From an uncultured Azospirillum sp. (lineage in GTDB: Bacteria; Pseudomonadota; Alphaproteobacteria; Azospirillales; Azospirillaceae), in assembly GCF_946480385.1 (NCBI RefSeq), contig NZ_CAMLJP010000005.1:1-64000 (forward strand): 64,000 bases of DNA, given 5' to 3'. Numbering within the stretch: the stretch's first letter is position 1; every line of letters begins with the position of its first letter. A program made the position numbers and the translations under genes. This document shows, one piece after another, positions 1-7,338 of the stretch. Under the pieces are notes generated by a model. That model did not search any database and was not told the origin of the DNA. It worked only from the letters and a program-made list of their open reading frames with translations.

Positions 1-746
1 GACCGACCGCCAGCAATCCGGCGTTTCCCGTGCCGCTGACCGCTGTCATCTGGGTATGGAGCGACGCCAAGCAGGACGGCAGCTTGACGACCCGAGATCC
101 GTCCCAACTCGGGCAGCAGCGCGGCAACGGCGACAGCGGTGATGGGACCGACACCAGGAGCGGACTCCAACACCTGTACACTCCGTGCCAGACCGCTATG
201 CGTCTGGACGCGTTGCGCAATCTGGACGTCAAGATCGGCAATGGCCACACGCAGGGCCTCCACGGCCGGATAGACAAGTGCTCTGGCCTCGTCTGGAAGC
301 CGAACCATAGCTTTTTCGATATCGGCCCGCTTATCGACAAGAAGGCGCCGTGTCCGGACCAGATCGGCTACAGCTTCGCGTTCCGGTTCAACTGGCTGAG
401 GCGGAAGGCTATGCAGCTGAGCTGTGAATTCTGCGATCATCGCGGCATCAATGGCATCGGTCTTTGCCCGCTGTCCGACTGCCTTGGCAAAATGGCGGAC
501 CCGCGCTGGATCGAGCACATGAACGCTTGCTCCGGCCGCTCTGAGCTCGTTGCGGAGCGGTCGTTCATACCCACCAGTGGCTTCAAGCCCGACGATCGTC
601 ACGCCGTGCGCACCAAACCACGCGATCAACTCCTGCCGCTCCTCCGGATGGTTTCCTCCGTGCCATCGGGCTCCACCAGGAAACACGGCAGCATCAAGAC
701 AGGCTTTGCCCACATCGACACCGCCAAAGGCGTGGATCTGTGTCAT
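1..746 (-). CDS. IS110-family transposase (DEDD recombinase), partial
   Basis: The minus-strand frame starts at the ATG at 746-744 and is open to the window edge, giving about 248 residues without the C-terminus. The N-terminal RuvC-like domain shows the DEDD set as D11 (GGVDVGK), E55 (GLEATGGYE), D97 and D100 (TDAIDA), at the spacing expected for the family. The second domain (transposase_20, IS116/IS110/IS902 type) is visible from about residue 190 as LESAPGVGPITAVA. The expected catalytic serine region lies beyond the edge. In the IS110 family the enzyme works with a bridge RNA made from the element's own non-coding end. The preceding 180 bp is therefore annotated separately. Nothing in the visible part looks broken, so the element may be active. 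Confidence 0.85.
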   Translation of the reverse strand, partial: MTQIHAFGGVDVGKACLDAAVFPGGARWHGGNHPEERQELIAWFGAHGVTIVGLEATGGYERPLRNELRAAGASVHVLDPARVRHFAKAVGQRAKTDAIDAAMIAEFTAQLHSLPPQPVEPEREAVADLVRTRRLLVDKRADIEKAMVRLPDEARALVYPAVEALRVAIADLDVQIAQRVQTHSGLARSVQVLESAPGVGPITAVAVAALLPELGRISGRQAAVLLGVAPYPDDSGQRHGKRRIAGGR

Positions 747-926
747 CCTTGTCTTCCTTCCTTGTGGTGCGGGCTGACGAGCCCACGCAACCGTTCGGAC
801 TTCAAGGAAGGCTGGTCGCCCACATGCTTTTTGCCGGCCTTTTCGCCTGGGGGGCATCGGGGTCGACCAACCCGGACGGCCGTAGCCAGCGTGCCGTCCG
901 GGTTCCATTCTAACGGCTTCACAAGA
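747..926 (-). ncRNA. candidate IS110 bridge RNA region
   Basis: This is the non-coding end upstream of the IS110 transposase, about 180 nt, close to the 177-nt bridge RNA known from IS621. It contains two strong hairpins. One has a perfect 12-bp stem, AACCCGGACGGC at 869-880 pairing with 893-904. The other has a 9-bp outer stem, CCTTCCTTG at 756-764 with CAAGGAAGG at 803-811, enclosing a GGGCT/AGCCC inner stem at 771-784. The target-binding and donor-binding loops cannot be assigned from one copy. The call rests on position, length and structure, not on sequence similarity. Confidence 0.45.
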
Positions 927-1403
927 CACAAGGGGGGCGATGAGATCGGGCCGAACCCGACGGACCGCGGCAAGCCGGGCTCCAAGCGCCACATCCTCGT
1001 CGATGCAAATGGCATCCCCCTCGCCCTGAGGATCTCGCCGGCCAACCGGCATGACAGCAAGTTCCTGGAGGCGTTGGTCGATGCCGTGCCGGCAATCCGC
1101 CAATGTGCGGGCCGACCACGGCGCCGACCAGCCAAACTGCACGCCGGCAAGGGCTACGATTTCGCCCACTGCCGGCAGGCGCTGCGTCGGCGAGGGATCA
1201 TTCCGCGCATCGCCCGGCGTGGCATCGAGAGCAGCCAACGCCTTGGCCGACACCGATGGGTGGTCGAGCGGACGCTGGCTTGGTTCGCCCGATTCCGACG
1301 TATCGCCGTCCGCTACGAACGGCGCGCTGATATCTTCACCGCCTTTCACCACATCGCCGCCGGCCTCATCTGCTGGCGCTTCGTCCAAAAATGGTTCTGT
1401 TAG
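927..1403 (+). pseudogene. IS5-family (IS427-like) transposase, C-terminal half
   Basis: About 155 residues match the C-terminal half of IS5-family DDE transposases. Landmarks are NPTDRGKPGSKRH, a DxxGIPLALRISPANRHDS segment, KGYDFAH, and the terminal RWVVERTLAWFARFRR and YERRADI motifs that carry the last catalytic Glu. The N-terminal half is absent and the frame simply continues leftwards into the IS110 non-coding end, which points to interruption by that element. The missing half would be expected to the left of position 1. Confidence 0.75.
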
Positions 1404-1476
1404 GCGCTCTAAGCACGGTTCTTTCGTACTGATCAGATCTTGCCGGCTGGCCGCATTTACCGAACCCACCCACGTT

Positions 1477-1524
1477 CAGGCTCATAACCTGAAGGCCGCA
1501 TGTTCAAATCCTGCCCTCGCTGCC
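1477..1524 (+). pseudogene. decayed 3' half of a tRNA-fMet (CAT) gene
   Basis: The stretch has a perfect anticodon arm, TCAGG-CTCATAA-CCTGA, with anticodon CAT at the right place in a 7-nt loop. A 5-nt variable region and a T arm (GCATG-TTCAAAT-CCTGC, one mismatch in the stem) follow, and then CCTCGCTGCC where an acceptor end would lie. It closely resembles the 3' part of alphaproteobacterial initiator tRNA. No D arm or 5' acceptor strand can be found upstream, so it is not a functional tRNA. A tRNA 3' half left alone is the usual footprint of an integrative element's attachment site. Confidence 0.6.
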
Positions 1525-1634
1525 TCCGTGCACCGATGCCAGAAGGAGGGGTTCCTCTACGGCAGCATCGCCACATTGAACAAGCTGGCGCGAAAGCTGA
1601 CGGAAGCCAAAAACATCTACTGCGAACATCTTCG

Positions 1635-2018
1635 TCAACGGGCGCGCGCGGCAGACGAGTTTATAGCCGCCGCCTCCTTAAAGAGGTTCTGCAAACCTGT
1701 TTCATCAAGATCGTCTCCTTCCATGAAATCGATCGCACGCCGTACACCCGTCAAGCTGGCGTTGAAGAGCCCGTGCTTATCCTGGAGCAGGCCTCCTTTT
1801 GGGAACGTAAGCTTGATCTTGTCTTTGTATGTCTCGCCCGTGCAGATGATGCCGGTATGCGACCATGTGGGCACGCCGAGGGGGTTAGTCGGCTTGCGCC
1901 ACTTCACCTCCTCAACGACGTTTGGAACGGCTTCCCTAATCAGCTGACGGATGCGGGTGAGGAAAGCCCCACGCCAATCGGGAAGGCTGGCGATCTTGGC
2001 GTCGACGGCTTCTGACAT
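1635..2018 (-). CDS. DUF1801 domain protein
   Basis: The 127-residue product reads as a DUF1801 (YdhG-like) protein, with the conserved core EEVKWRKPTNP, THTGIICTGETYKDKIKLTF-type beta strands and the closing LTGVRRAIDF helix. These small proteins adopt a fold with a hydrophobic cavity. Their function is not established. I chose the ATG at 2018 because AAGGA lies five to eight bases before it, whereas the ATG at 2027 has AAGG directly abutting. The gene stands alone within mobile debris and its stop is near 1635. It is intact, so it may be cargo that arrived with the surrounding elements, but nothing in the sequence proves that. Confidence 0.7.
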   Translation of the reverse strand: MSEAVDAKIASLPDWRGAFLTRIRQLIREAVPNVVEEVKWRKPTNPLGVPTWSHTGIICTGETYKDKIKLTFPKGGLLQDKHGLFNASLTGVRRAIDFMEGDDLDETGLQNLFKEAAAINSSAARAR

Positions 2019-2790
2019 TTTGGCCATCCTTATGATTGAAGCAGGCATAGTTTGCACCAAGTGCGGGCTCAATGCTGCGCCAGCATACAGCAGCCGGTAA
2101 AGCTGAGCAGCAGCGGCACATGTCCAAATAAGGGGCATTTTCGAGATGGTCAGGCGGCCGGCGGAACCGGCGCGTACATGTCGTCGAAGACGTCGACAGG
2201 CTCGACGAGTTCACGCGCGCTCGGTCACGGCGATCAGATCGACAAAGAAAAGAGAAGGTCTACATGCCCCTTCCATGTGGGCAATACCCAGTCTGCTCGC
2301 CACCGCAATCCGGACCATCCACGCAAAGTGCGCAAGAACCACCAAACCGAGGCAAGATCAAACTCCGGTTCATCTCTGCGCCGCCCAACGCTCCAGCGCG
2401 GCGCGGACGCGAAGGATGACGGGAGGCCAATCGACGCCTTGGAAGGCGGATTGCGAACGGGTCTTCCAGGATCAAGCGTTCAGAGCCAAGGCTGATCGCC
2501 CTGGGCCGACGACATTTTGGTGGTTTGGGAGTACGGCTGGATGTGGTCATAGCTCGGCCCGATGCAACGCTCCACCGCGTTGGTATCCATCGCCACCCGG
2601 CCGTCATCCTCGGTGTCGACAGCGCGTCGATCCTGAGCGCAGCGTCAGCAGCGCCGACCGGTATATGGGCCCATCAGCGACGGCGGGGATGACGGAATGA
2701 CGTGAAATCGCTACCCCTTCCGGGTGACTGGCCCCGCTTCGCGCATTGCGCGATCCTCCCGCGCGATGAGTCGATAAATGGGGATCGGGC
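2019..2790. other. gene-poor debris region
   Basis: No open frame here has recognisable protein similarity beyond the short IS66-like remnant annotated within it. Frames on both strands are short, change composition abruptly and overlap one another. I see no RNA gene or clear promoter. The stretch looks like decayed mobile or duplicated sequence between the DUF1801 gene and the M48 protease gene. Confidence 0.5.
2545..2640 (-). pseudogene. short IS66-like transposase remnant
   Basis: Read on the minus strand, about 25 residues (DDGRVAMDTNAVERCIGP) resemble the C-terminal motif of IS66 TnpC transposases, where an acidic DDGR segment is followed by (I/M)DTNxVERxxRP. The similarity stops on both sides and no open frame continues. 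It is a very small fragment, so the assignment is tentative. Confidence 0.35.
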
Positions 2791-4947
2791 GTGGCGGACA
2801 CAATCGCTTCCGGTGGTGCGGCTGGTACCGTCCGGCGTGCTTTTCGTTTTCCTCTATGGGCTCTTCGCTCCGTCTGGCTTCTGATCGTTCCACTGATGTT
2901 TGTGGCGCTCGGGATCTGGCAGGAGCAGCGGGCCGCTGCGACGCTCGCCGAGTACAGGCAAGCCGGACAGGAATTGCCGGAGGCGCTTGCCCAACTCCAG
3001 CGGATCGGAGCGAACAATCCGTCGGCCTTCGTGACCATGGGCGGACCGGACGGCCGCCGCATGCCGGTCTCGATGGCCATTGCCGGGGTCCGCAACGCCA
3101 TCGACACAACGGACGACGGCACCGAGGTTTCACTGATCCGCTACCCGTTGAGCTGGGGCACGATGGCCGGCGGCCTGCTGGCTTTCCTTGCCGGGCTGAC
3201 CGGGTTGCTGGCGGCACGGGTCGCGGCACTGCGGGCGCGGCAGTCGCGCGACGCCCTGGTCCGGAACTTCGACCGCTTGAGGCGGGGCCTGCCCTTCGCG
3301 CTCGCCGCCGTGCTCGTCGGCCTCAGCATTGCCAGTGTTTCGGCTTCACTGTTCGAAGCGGCGAGCCTGTGGTTCTGGGACCATCTGTCGACCGGCAGCA
3401 TGAAACTCTTCGCCGCTGCCGTGACGCTCGCGGCACTCGCCGCCTACAGTGCCGTGATGGCGGTGATCGCACTGCGCCGCGTCTTCGACCTCTACACCAT
3501 GGAGCCGCTCGACATCCGTGGGTTTGTGGTGAGCCGGGACGAGGCGCCCGGCCTCTGGCGTTTCGTCGAGGATTTGGCGGTCCGGCACGAGGCGCTGATG
3601 CCGGACAGCATCCTGATCGGCCTGACCGAGGGCTTCTTCGTTACCGAGGCGCCGGTCCGGCCGCTCGGCGGAGAGCGGGTGCTGCAGGGCCGTACTCTTC
3701 ATTTGCCGGCTCCTTGCCTGCCGCTGCTCGGAGAGACCGAACTCGCGGCGGTCATCGGGCATGAACTGGCCCATTTCTCGGGCGGGGATACCACCTACAG
3801 CCGCCGCTTCGCCCCGATCCATGCCGGATTGTGGCGGACCCTGACCGCGCTCGGCGAGCGTTCCGGCACTGGCGGTTTCGTGCTCACCCCCGCTCTGCAT
3901 CTCGGCTTCCATACGCTGGAGAGTTTCGACCTCGCGGTCGCTCAACACAGGCGGCAGCGCGAGCTGGAGGCTGACCGCCGGGCCAGTCTGGTCAGTGGTC
4001 CGGAGAGCGTTCCCCTTGCCTTGCTTCGCAGCGCGTCACTGGCGCCGGCCATCTTTGGGACGCTGAATGATGCCTTCTCCGCCCCGGAAACGTCCGGGCC
4101 GGATCTAATGGCCGAAATCCAGCGGCGCGTCGAAGCCGGTCTCCCCGATCCCGCTGCGCATCTGGGAGAGTGCCAGCCCCATCCGACCGACAGCCACCCG
4201 CCGACCGCCCTGAGGATCAGCACCCTTGGCGTCCAGCTCGACGAGCGCCTGCTGGCCCGCGCCGCCCGCGGACCGGTTGCGGAAGACACCAGCCTGCCGC
4301 ATCGGCTGTTCGCCGACTGGAGCGGGATTTGTCAGGCTCTGACGGCGGCGTTCCTCGACGAGGCGCGGGAGGCACATCGGCTGGACCGGGCGGAGCTGGA
4401 GGCCGCCGCCGCCGTTCCGGAGGAGCACACGGTGCTCTACGAGAACGGCAGGCCGATGATCTGGGCCATGGCCTTCATCGCGGCAATGTTCGCCGCCTTT
4501 GCCATCGGCACCTTCTTCTTCGGGCAGTCACTCGGCATCGGCAACGATCCGGGGACTACGGCATTCGTTGGAGCGGTGACGGCCCTCGGTGTCTGCATCG
4601 CTTTGGCCAACGCGGCCTGGGTCCGCCACAAGACGAAGGCGCCGCTGATGACTTTGACCCCCGACGCGCTGGTGTCGGCCCGGTTGCGGGAGGCAATCGC
4701 CTGGACCGATGTGGCCGGGATGCAGGTGACGGCATCGCGCCGGCTGGCGCTGGTGCTGGCTCTGCATGAGGAGGCGCCTCTGCCCAACCGGATCGGCTTT
4801 TCCATTTACAACAAGGTGAACCGGCGCAAGCGGATCGTGGTGCTCGAGGCAATGGGGATCCGTGGGATGAAGGCCGCCGACTTCGAGGCCTTGGTTAGCC
4901 GTTACCTCACCGCCGCCTATGCCCGCCGCCGGCTCTCTGGCGATTAA
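2791..4947 (+). CDS. membrane-bound M48-family zinc metalloprotease
   Basis: The 718-residue product is a membrane peptidase. The zinc motif is H324-E-L-A-H328 and the third ligand lies in E391LEADRRA, the pattern of M48 (Ste24/HtpX-like) proteases. Membrane segments are visible near residues 28-43, 130-150, 165-185, 200-222 and, after the protease domain, near 555-573 and 588-610. The start is a GTG with a GGGGAT stretch about six bases upstream. The family cleaves membrane or misfolded proteins, but the substrate here is unknown. It is longer than HtpX (about 290 residues), with an extra N-terminal membrane part and a C-terminal domain of unknown role. It stands alone and converges on the VOC gene. 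Confidence 0.8.
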   Translation: MADTIASGGAAGTVRRAFRFPLWALRSVWLLIVPLMFVALGIWQEQRAAATLAEYRQAGQELPEALAQLQRIGANNPSAFVTMGGPDGRRMPVSMAIAGVRNAIDTTDDGTEVSLIRYPLSWGTMAGGLLAFLAGLTGLLAARVAALRARQSRDALVRNFDRLRRGLPFALAAVLVGLSIASVSASLFEAASLWFWDHLSTGSMKLFAAAVTLAALAAYSAVMAVIALRRVFDLYTMEPLDIRGFVVSRDEAPGLWRFVEDLAVRHEALMPDSILIGLTEGFFVTEAPVRPLGGERVLQGRTLHLPAPCLPLLGETELAAVIGHELAHFSGGDTTYSRRFAPIHAGLWRTLTALGERSGTGGFVLTPALHLGFHTLESFDLAVAQHRRQRELEADRRASLVSGPESVPLALLRSASLAPAIFGTLNDAFSAPETSGPDLMAEIQRRVEAGLPDPAAHLGECQPHPTDSHPPTALRISTLGVQLDERLLARAARGPVAEDTSLPHRLFADWSGICQALTAAFLDEAREAHRLDRAELEAAAAVPEEHTVLYENGRPMIWAMAFIAAMFAAFAIGTFFFGQSLGIGNDPGTTAFVGAVTALGVCIALANAAWVRHKTKAPLMTLTPDALVSARLREAIAWTDVAGMQVTASRRLALVLALHEEAPLPNRIGFSIYNKVNRRKRIVVLEAMGIRGMKAADFEALVSRYLTAAYARRRLSGD

Positions 4948-4956
4948 TGCGGTGAG

Positions 4957-4986
4957 CGGGCAGAAAGTGCTCGCGCCTCCTGCCCG
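4957..4986. terminator. possible bidirectional terminator hairpin
   Basis: CGGGCAG at 4957-4963 pairs with CTGCCCG at 4980-4986 between two convergent genes. There is no clear T-run, so this may be a weak or Rho-assisted terminator. Confidence 0.35.
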
Positions 4987-5388
4987 TCAAGCGGTGATTT
5001 CGATCAGGTTGCCATCGTGATCCTGAACCACTGCTTCGTAGAAGCCGTCTCCGGTCATCCGGGGGGCGGACACGAGAAGTCCGAATTCTTCCAGCCTGCT
5101 GGCGGTGTTCCGCACGGCGTCGGCCGACCCCAGCGACAGGGCGATATGAGCCCAGCCGGACCGCTCCACCGGTCCGTCGTCCGAGCCGATCCAGGGCGCG
5201 GACATCAACTCAAGGCTGGGGCCTTCCGGTAGCGTGGCGAAGCGGGAGGTGAAGCCGGGCCGGCGGGCGCTGGCATAGACCGGGCCAATCGCGGCGCCGA
5301 AATGCGCCTGCCAAAATCCTGCGGCCTTGTCCAAATCTCGGGTCCACAGCGCGACATGGACGATGCGGACAGCGTGGGGTGTGCTCAT
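4987..5388 (-). CDS. VOC (glyoxalase/bleomycin resistance) superfamily protein
   Basis: The 133-residue product has the paired beta-alpha-beta-beta-beta modules of the vicinal oxygen chelate superfamily: HVALWTRDLDKAAGFWQ at the start of the first module, HIALSLGSADAV at the second, and the typical VQDHDGNLIEI ending. Candidate metal ligands are the His in the first strand (H11), E59 in the first module, the His of WAHIALS and the Glu of LIEI. Its substrate cannot be read from sequence. The start ATG overlaps the stop of the DeoR gene by four bases (ATGA), so the two are translated from one transcript. It is the last gene of the minus-strand unit that begins with sdaC. Confidence 0.8.
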   Translation of the reverse strand: MSTPHAVRIVHVALWTRDLDKAAGFWQAHFGAAIGPVYASARRPGFTSRFATLPEGPSLELMSAPWIGSDDGPVERSGWAHIALSLGSADAVRNTASRLEEFGLLVSAPRMTGDGFYEAVVQDHDGNLIEITA

Positions 5389-6191
5389 TGCTTTCCTTCT
5401 CCCGTGACGGAATCGGCCCAGTGGATGCGCACCCCCAGCGCCTGCATGCCGGCCAGCGCGGCCTCCGGTGCGTCGGCCTCCACCACCAGATCGGACAGGG
5501 TATCCGAAGCGGCGACGAGGTAGGGCGCCGCCGTGCTCAGTTTCTCGTTGGCCACGGCGGTCGCGACCGCGCCGGCGCCGCGGACGAGTGTGCGTTTCAT
5601 CTCGGCGTCGTCCGTCCCGAAACAGCCGATGCCGACCGAGGCATCAAGCGCACAAGTGCCGAGGAGCAGCAGGTCCGGACGCATCTCCATGGCCCTGCGC
5701 AGAGCGTGCAGGCCGAGTGCGGCCCCCGACAGAGGATCGACTCTGCCACCGAGGAGGATCAGTTCGATGCCTTCCTTTCCCAGAAGAGCCGTGGCGATCC
5801 GTGGATCATGCGTTGCCACGGTGATCCCCAGACCGTCCGGCAGCGCGGTGGCGGCGGCCAGCACGGTGGTCCCCGCATCCATGAACACGAATTGCCCAGG
5901 CGTCACCAATTTGGCCAAACGCCCGCCCAGCCGATGGGTGCGTGCCGCCATGGCGTCGAATCGCACCCGTGCCGGTGCCGACGCCGGCGACAGACGAAGG
6001 GCGCCGCCATAAACCCGTTTGCAAAGACCGGCCGCCGCCAGGTCCCGTAGATCGCGGCGGATCGTGTCTTCGGATGTCTGGAACTCCTCGGCAAGACGGG
6101 CGGCGAGAACCTGTCCATTCTGTGCGAGCCGATCGAGGATCAGTTGTTGCCGCTGCTGCGGCAGCCGCAGCGCTGCATCGCTTTCGCCCAT
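5385..6191 (-). CDS. DeoR-family transcriptional regulator
   Basis: The product, 268 residues, has an N-terminal DeoR helix-turn-helix (RQQLILDRLAQNGQV then TSEDTIRRDLRDLAAAGL) and the C-terminal sugar-phosphate-isomerase-like sensor domain (DAGTTVLAAATALPD, then LGTCALDASVGIGCF). Family members usually repress carbohydrate or nucleoside genes and are released by a phosphorylated sugar. I chose the ATG at 6191 because GGAGAG lies six bases upstream; an upstream GTG at 6218 has no such site. A CACGT/ACGTG palindrome at 6216-6229 just before the start could be its own operator. It sits downstream of the MaoC-PTA gene in the same orientation and overlaps the VOC gene. Confidence 0.85.
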   Translation of the reverse strand: MGESDAALRLPQQRQQLILDRLAQNGQVLAARLAEEFQTSEDTIRRDLRDLAAAGLCKRVYGGALRLSPASAPARVRFDAMAARTHRLGGRLAKLVTPGQFVFMDAGTTVLAAATALPDGLGITVATHDPRIATALLGKEGIELILLGGRVDPLSGAALGLHALRRAMEMRPDLLLLGTCALDASVGIGCFGTDDAEMKRTLVRGAGAVATAVANEKLSTAAPYLVAASDTLSDLVVEADAPEAALAGMQALGVRIHWADSVTGEGKQ

Positions 6192-6215
6192 GGGGCTCTC
6201 CGCAGGATCATTGAT

Positions 6216-6229
6216 CACGTATAAACGTG
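6216..6229. promoter_or_regulatory. short palindrome, possible DeoR operator
   Basis: CACGT, four bases, ACGTG lies about 25 bp upstream of the chosen DeoR start. The position suits autoregulation. The repeat is short and unsupported by a second copy. Confidence 0.25.
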
Positions 6230-6292
6230 CACAATCATGCAGAAACAGTCAATAAGCCTCTTATGACTTTTGAGGACGACGTCGCACCACGA

Positions 6293-7300
6293 TCAGTCCG
6301 CTGCCAGGATCCGGCTGCCGCGCGAGGCGGTAAGCTGGGAGACGATCGCACAGCAGGCAAGGCGGGCATCCATGTCATCCGCTTCTCCGGTAAGGAGGAC
6401 CGGGACCTCGGTGCCTTGCGCCAGAGTGGCCCCAAGACCCAGGATACGCAGACTGTCGGGAGAGCGGCGTCGCATTTCTATCAGTGCGTTTGGCGATTCT
6501 CCGTCATTCATACGTCCCAGCATGATCGCCTCTACCTTGCCGGTTTGCGCCAGGACAGACGCCGCCTCCGCCGCGGCTTCATGGTCGACGCCGATCAGGT
6601 GAAACGGCCGGATATCAAGGTGGCAGAGTGCGGCCACCGAGCAGATCCGTGCTGCCGGGCCGATCAGAACCGGTTCGATCAATCCGGCTTCGGCCGCGGT
6701 CACGATGGAGGTGAGCGTGTCCGCATCGCACGGGTCGACAACCGCGATCCGCAAAGGCGGCAGGCCCGCGCATTTTGCCAGAAGAGCGCGGTAGCTGCTG
6801 CGACGGCTCTTCTTGCTGCGCGCCTGTTCCTCCCGCCAGGCGTCCGTCTCAGCGGGGACCGCGACTTCCATGCTGCCGCTGGCGACTATGGCACCGTCAC
6901 GATCGGTGCAGCTGCAGGCGAAGGCGATGAGCTGCGGGGTGGACTGTCTTCCGAGGACAGTGACGGTCGCTGTGATGGCTTCATCCTGCCGGACCGTCCG
7001 TTCAACGTCGAGTTGCAGGTTTTTGGGCAGCCCACCTTCACCGGGCAGGATGGTTTCGAGCACGCTGCAAACCAGCCCGTGGAGCCACAGATCGGAAACA
7101 GGCAGCGGCCCGACAGGGCGGTTATCGGATGTGGTGTCACGACCGGGGTGGACGATGCCGCCGGTCAGGATGCCGCACAGCTCGGCCTCCATCGCTGTGA
7201 ACCGGCCTGACTTGCTGGCGGTCTGCCCAATGACCGCCTCGGTGATGTTGTCGGCGCTGGCGTGACCGTGGGCCAAGCTTTCGGTTTCAATTGAGTGCAT
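6293..7300 (-). CDS. shortened MaoC-like / phosphate acetyltransferase-like fusion
   Basis: The 335-residue product follows the order of the bifunctional enoyl-CoA hydratase/phosphate acetyltransferase family: a hotdog MaoC-like half to about residue 160, a basic linker (EEQARSKKSRRSSY), then a PTA-like half starting PLRIAVVDPCDADTLTSIV. Both halves are odd. The MaoC part lacks the NPxHxD-type catalytic segment. The PTA part shrinks after GKVEAIMLGRM and lacks most of the C-terminal half of a normal PTA domain; full-length relatives are about 466 residues. It may be non-catalytic or decaying. I chose the ATG at 7300, which has GGGAG nine bases upstream; a TTG at 7342 would overlap the sdaA stop. 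It follows sdaA by 38 bases, so it is probably co-transcribed. Confidence 0.6.
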   Translation of the reverse strand: MHSIETESLAHGHASADNITEAVIGQTASKSGRFTAMEAELCGILTGGIVHPGRDTTSDNRPVGPLPVSDLWLHGLVCSVLETILPGEGGLPKNLQLDVERTVRQDEAITATVTVLGRQSTPQLIAFACSCTDRDGAIVASGSMEVAVPAETDAWREEQARSKKSRRSSYRALLAKCAGLPPLRIAVVDPCDADTLTSIVTAAEAGLIEPVLIGPAARICSVAALCHLDIRPFHLIGVDHEAAAEAASVLAQTGKVEAIMLGRMNDGESPNALIEMRRRSPDSLRILGLGATLAQGTEVPVLLTGEADDMDARLACCAIVSQLTASRGSRILAAD

Positions 7301-7338
7301 CACGCGATACTCCCATCGGGCGGACGGTGCGGGCAGCG

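Larger units (their letters stand above)
1..926 (-). mobile_element. IS110-family insertion sequence, cut by the window edge
   Basis: The transposase frame runs off position 1. About 180 bp of non-coding, hairpin-rich DNA precedes its start codon, and then IS5-family coding sequence resumes near 927. That layout, a long non-coding left end followed by the transposase with no terminal inverted repeat visible, is what IS110 elements look like. The exact outer end is inferred to lie between about 905 and 927, where the IS5 protein similarity begins. The element appears to sit inside the IS5-family copy to its right. Confidence 0.7.

Noticed and set aside
30..926. Plus-strand frame continuous with the IS5 fragment
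   Set aside because: Its first 300 residues are the antisense of the IS110 transposase and its non-coding end. Only the part after about 927 is genuine IS5 protein.
1477..1524. Functional tRNA-Met gene
   Set aside because: No D arm or 5' acceptor strand can be formed with upstream sequence and the T stem has a mismatch.
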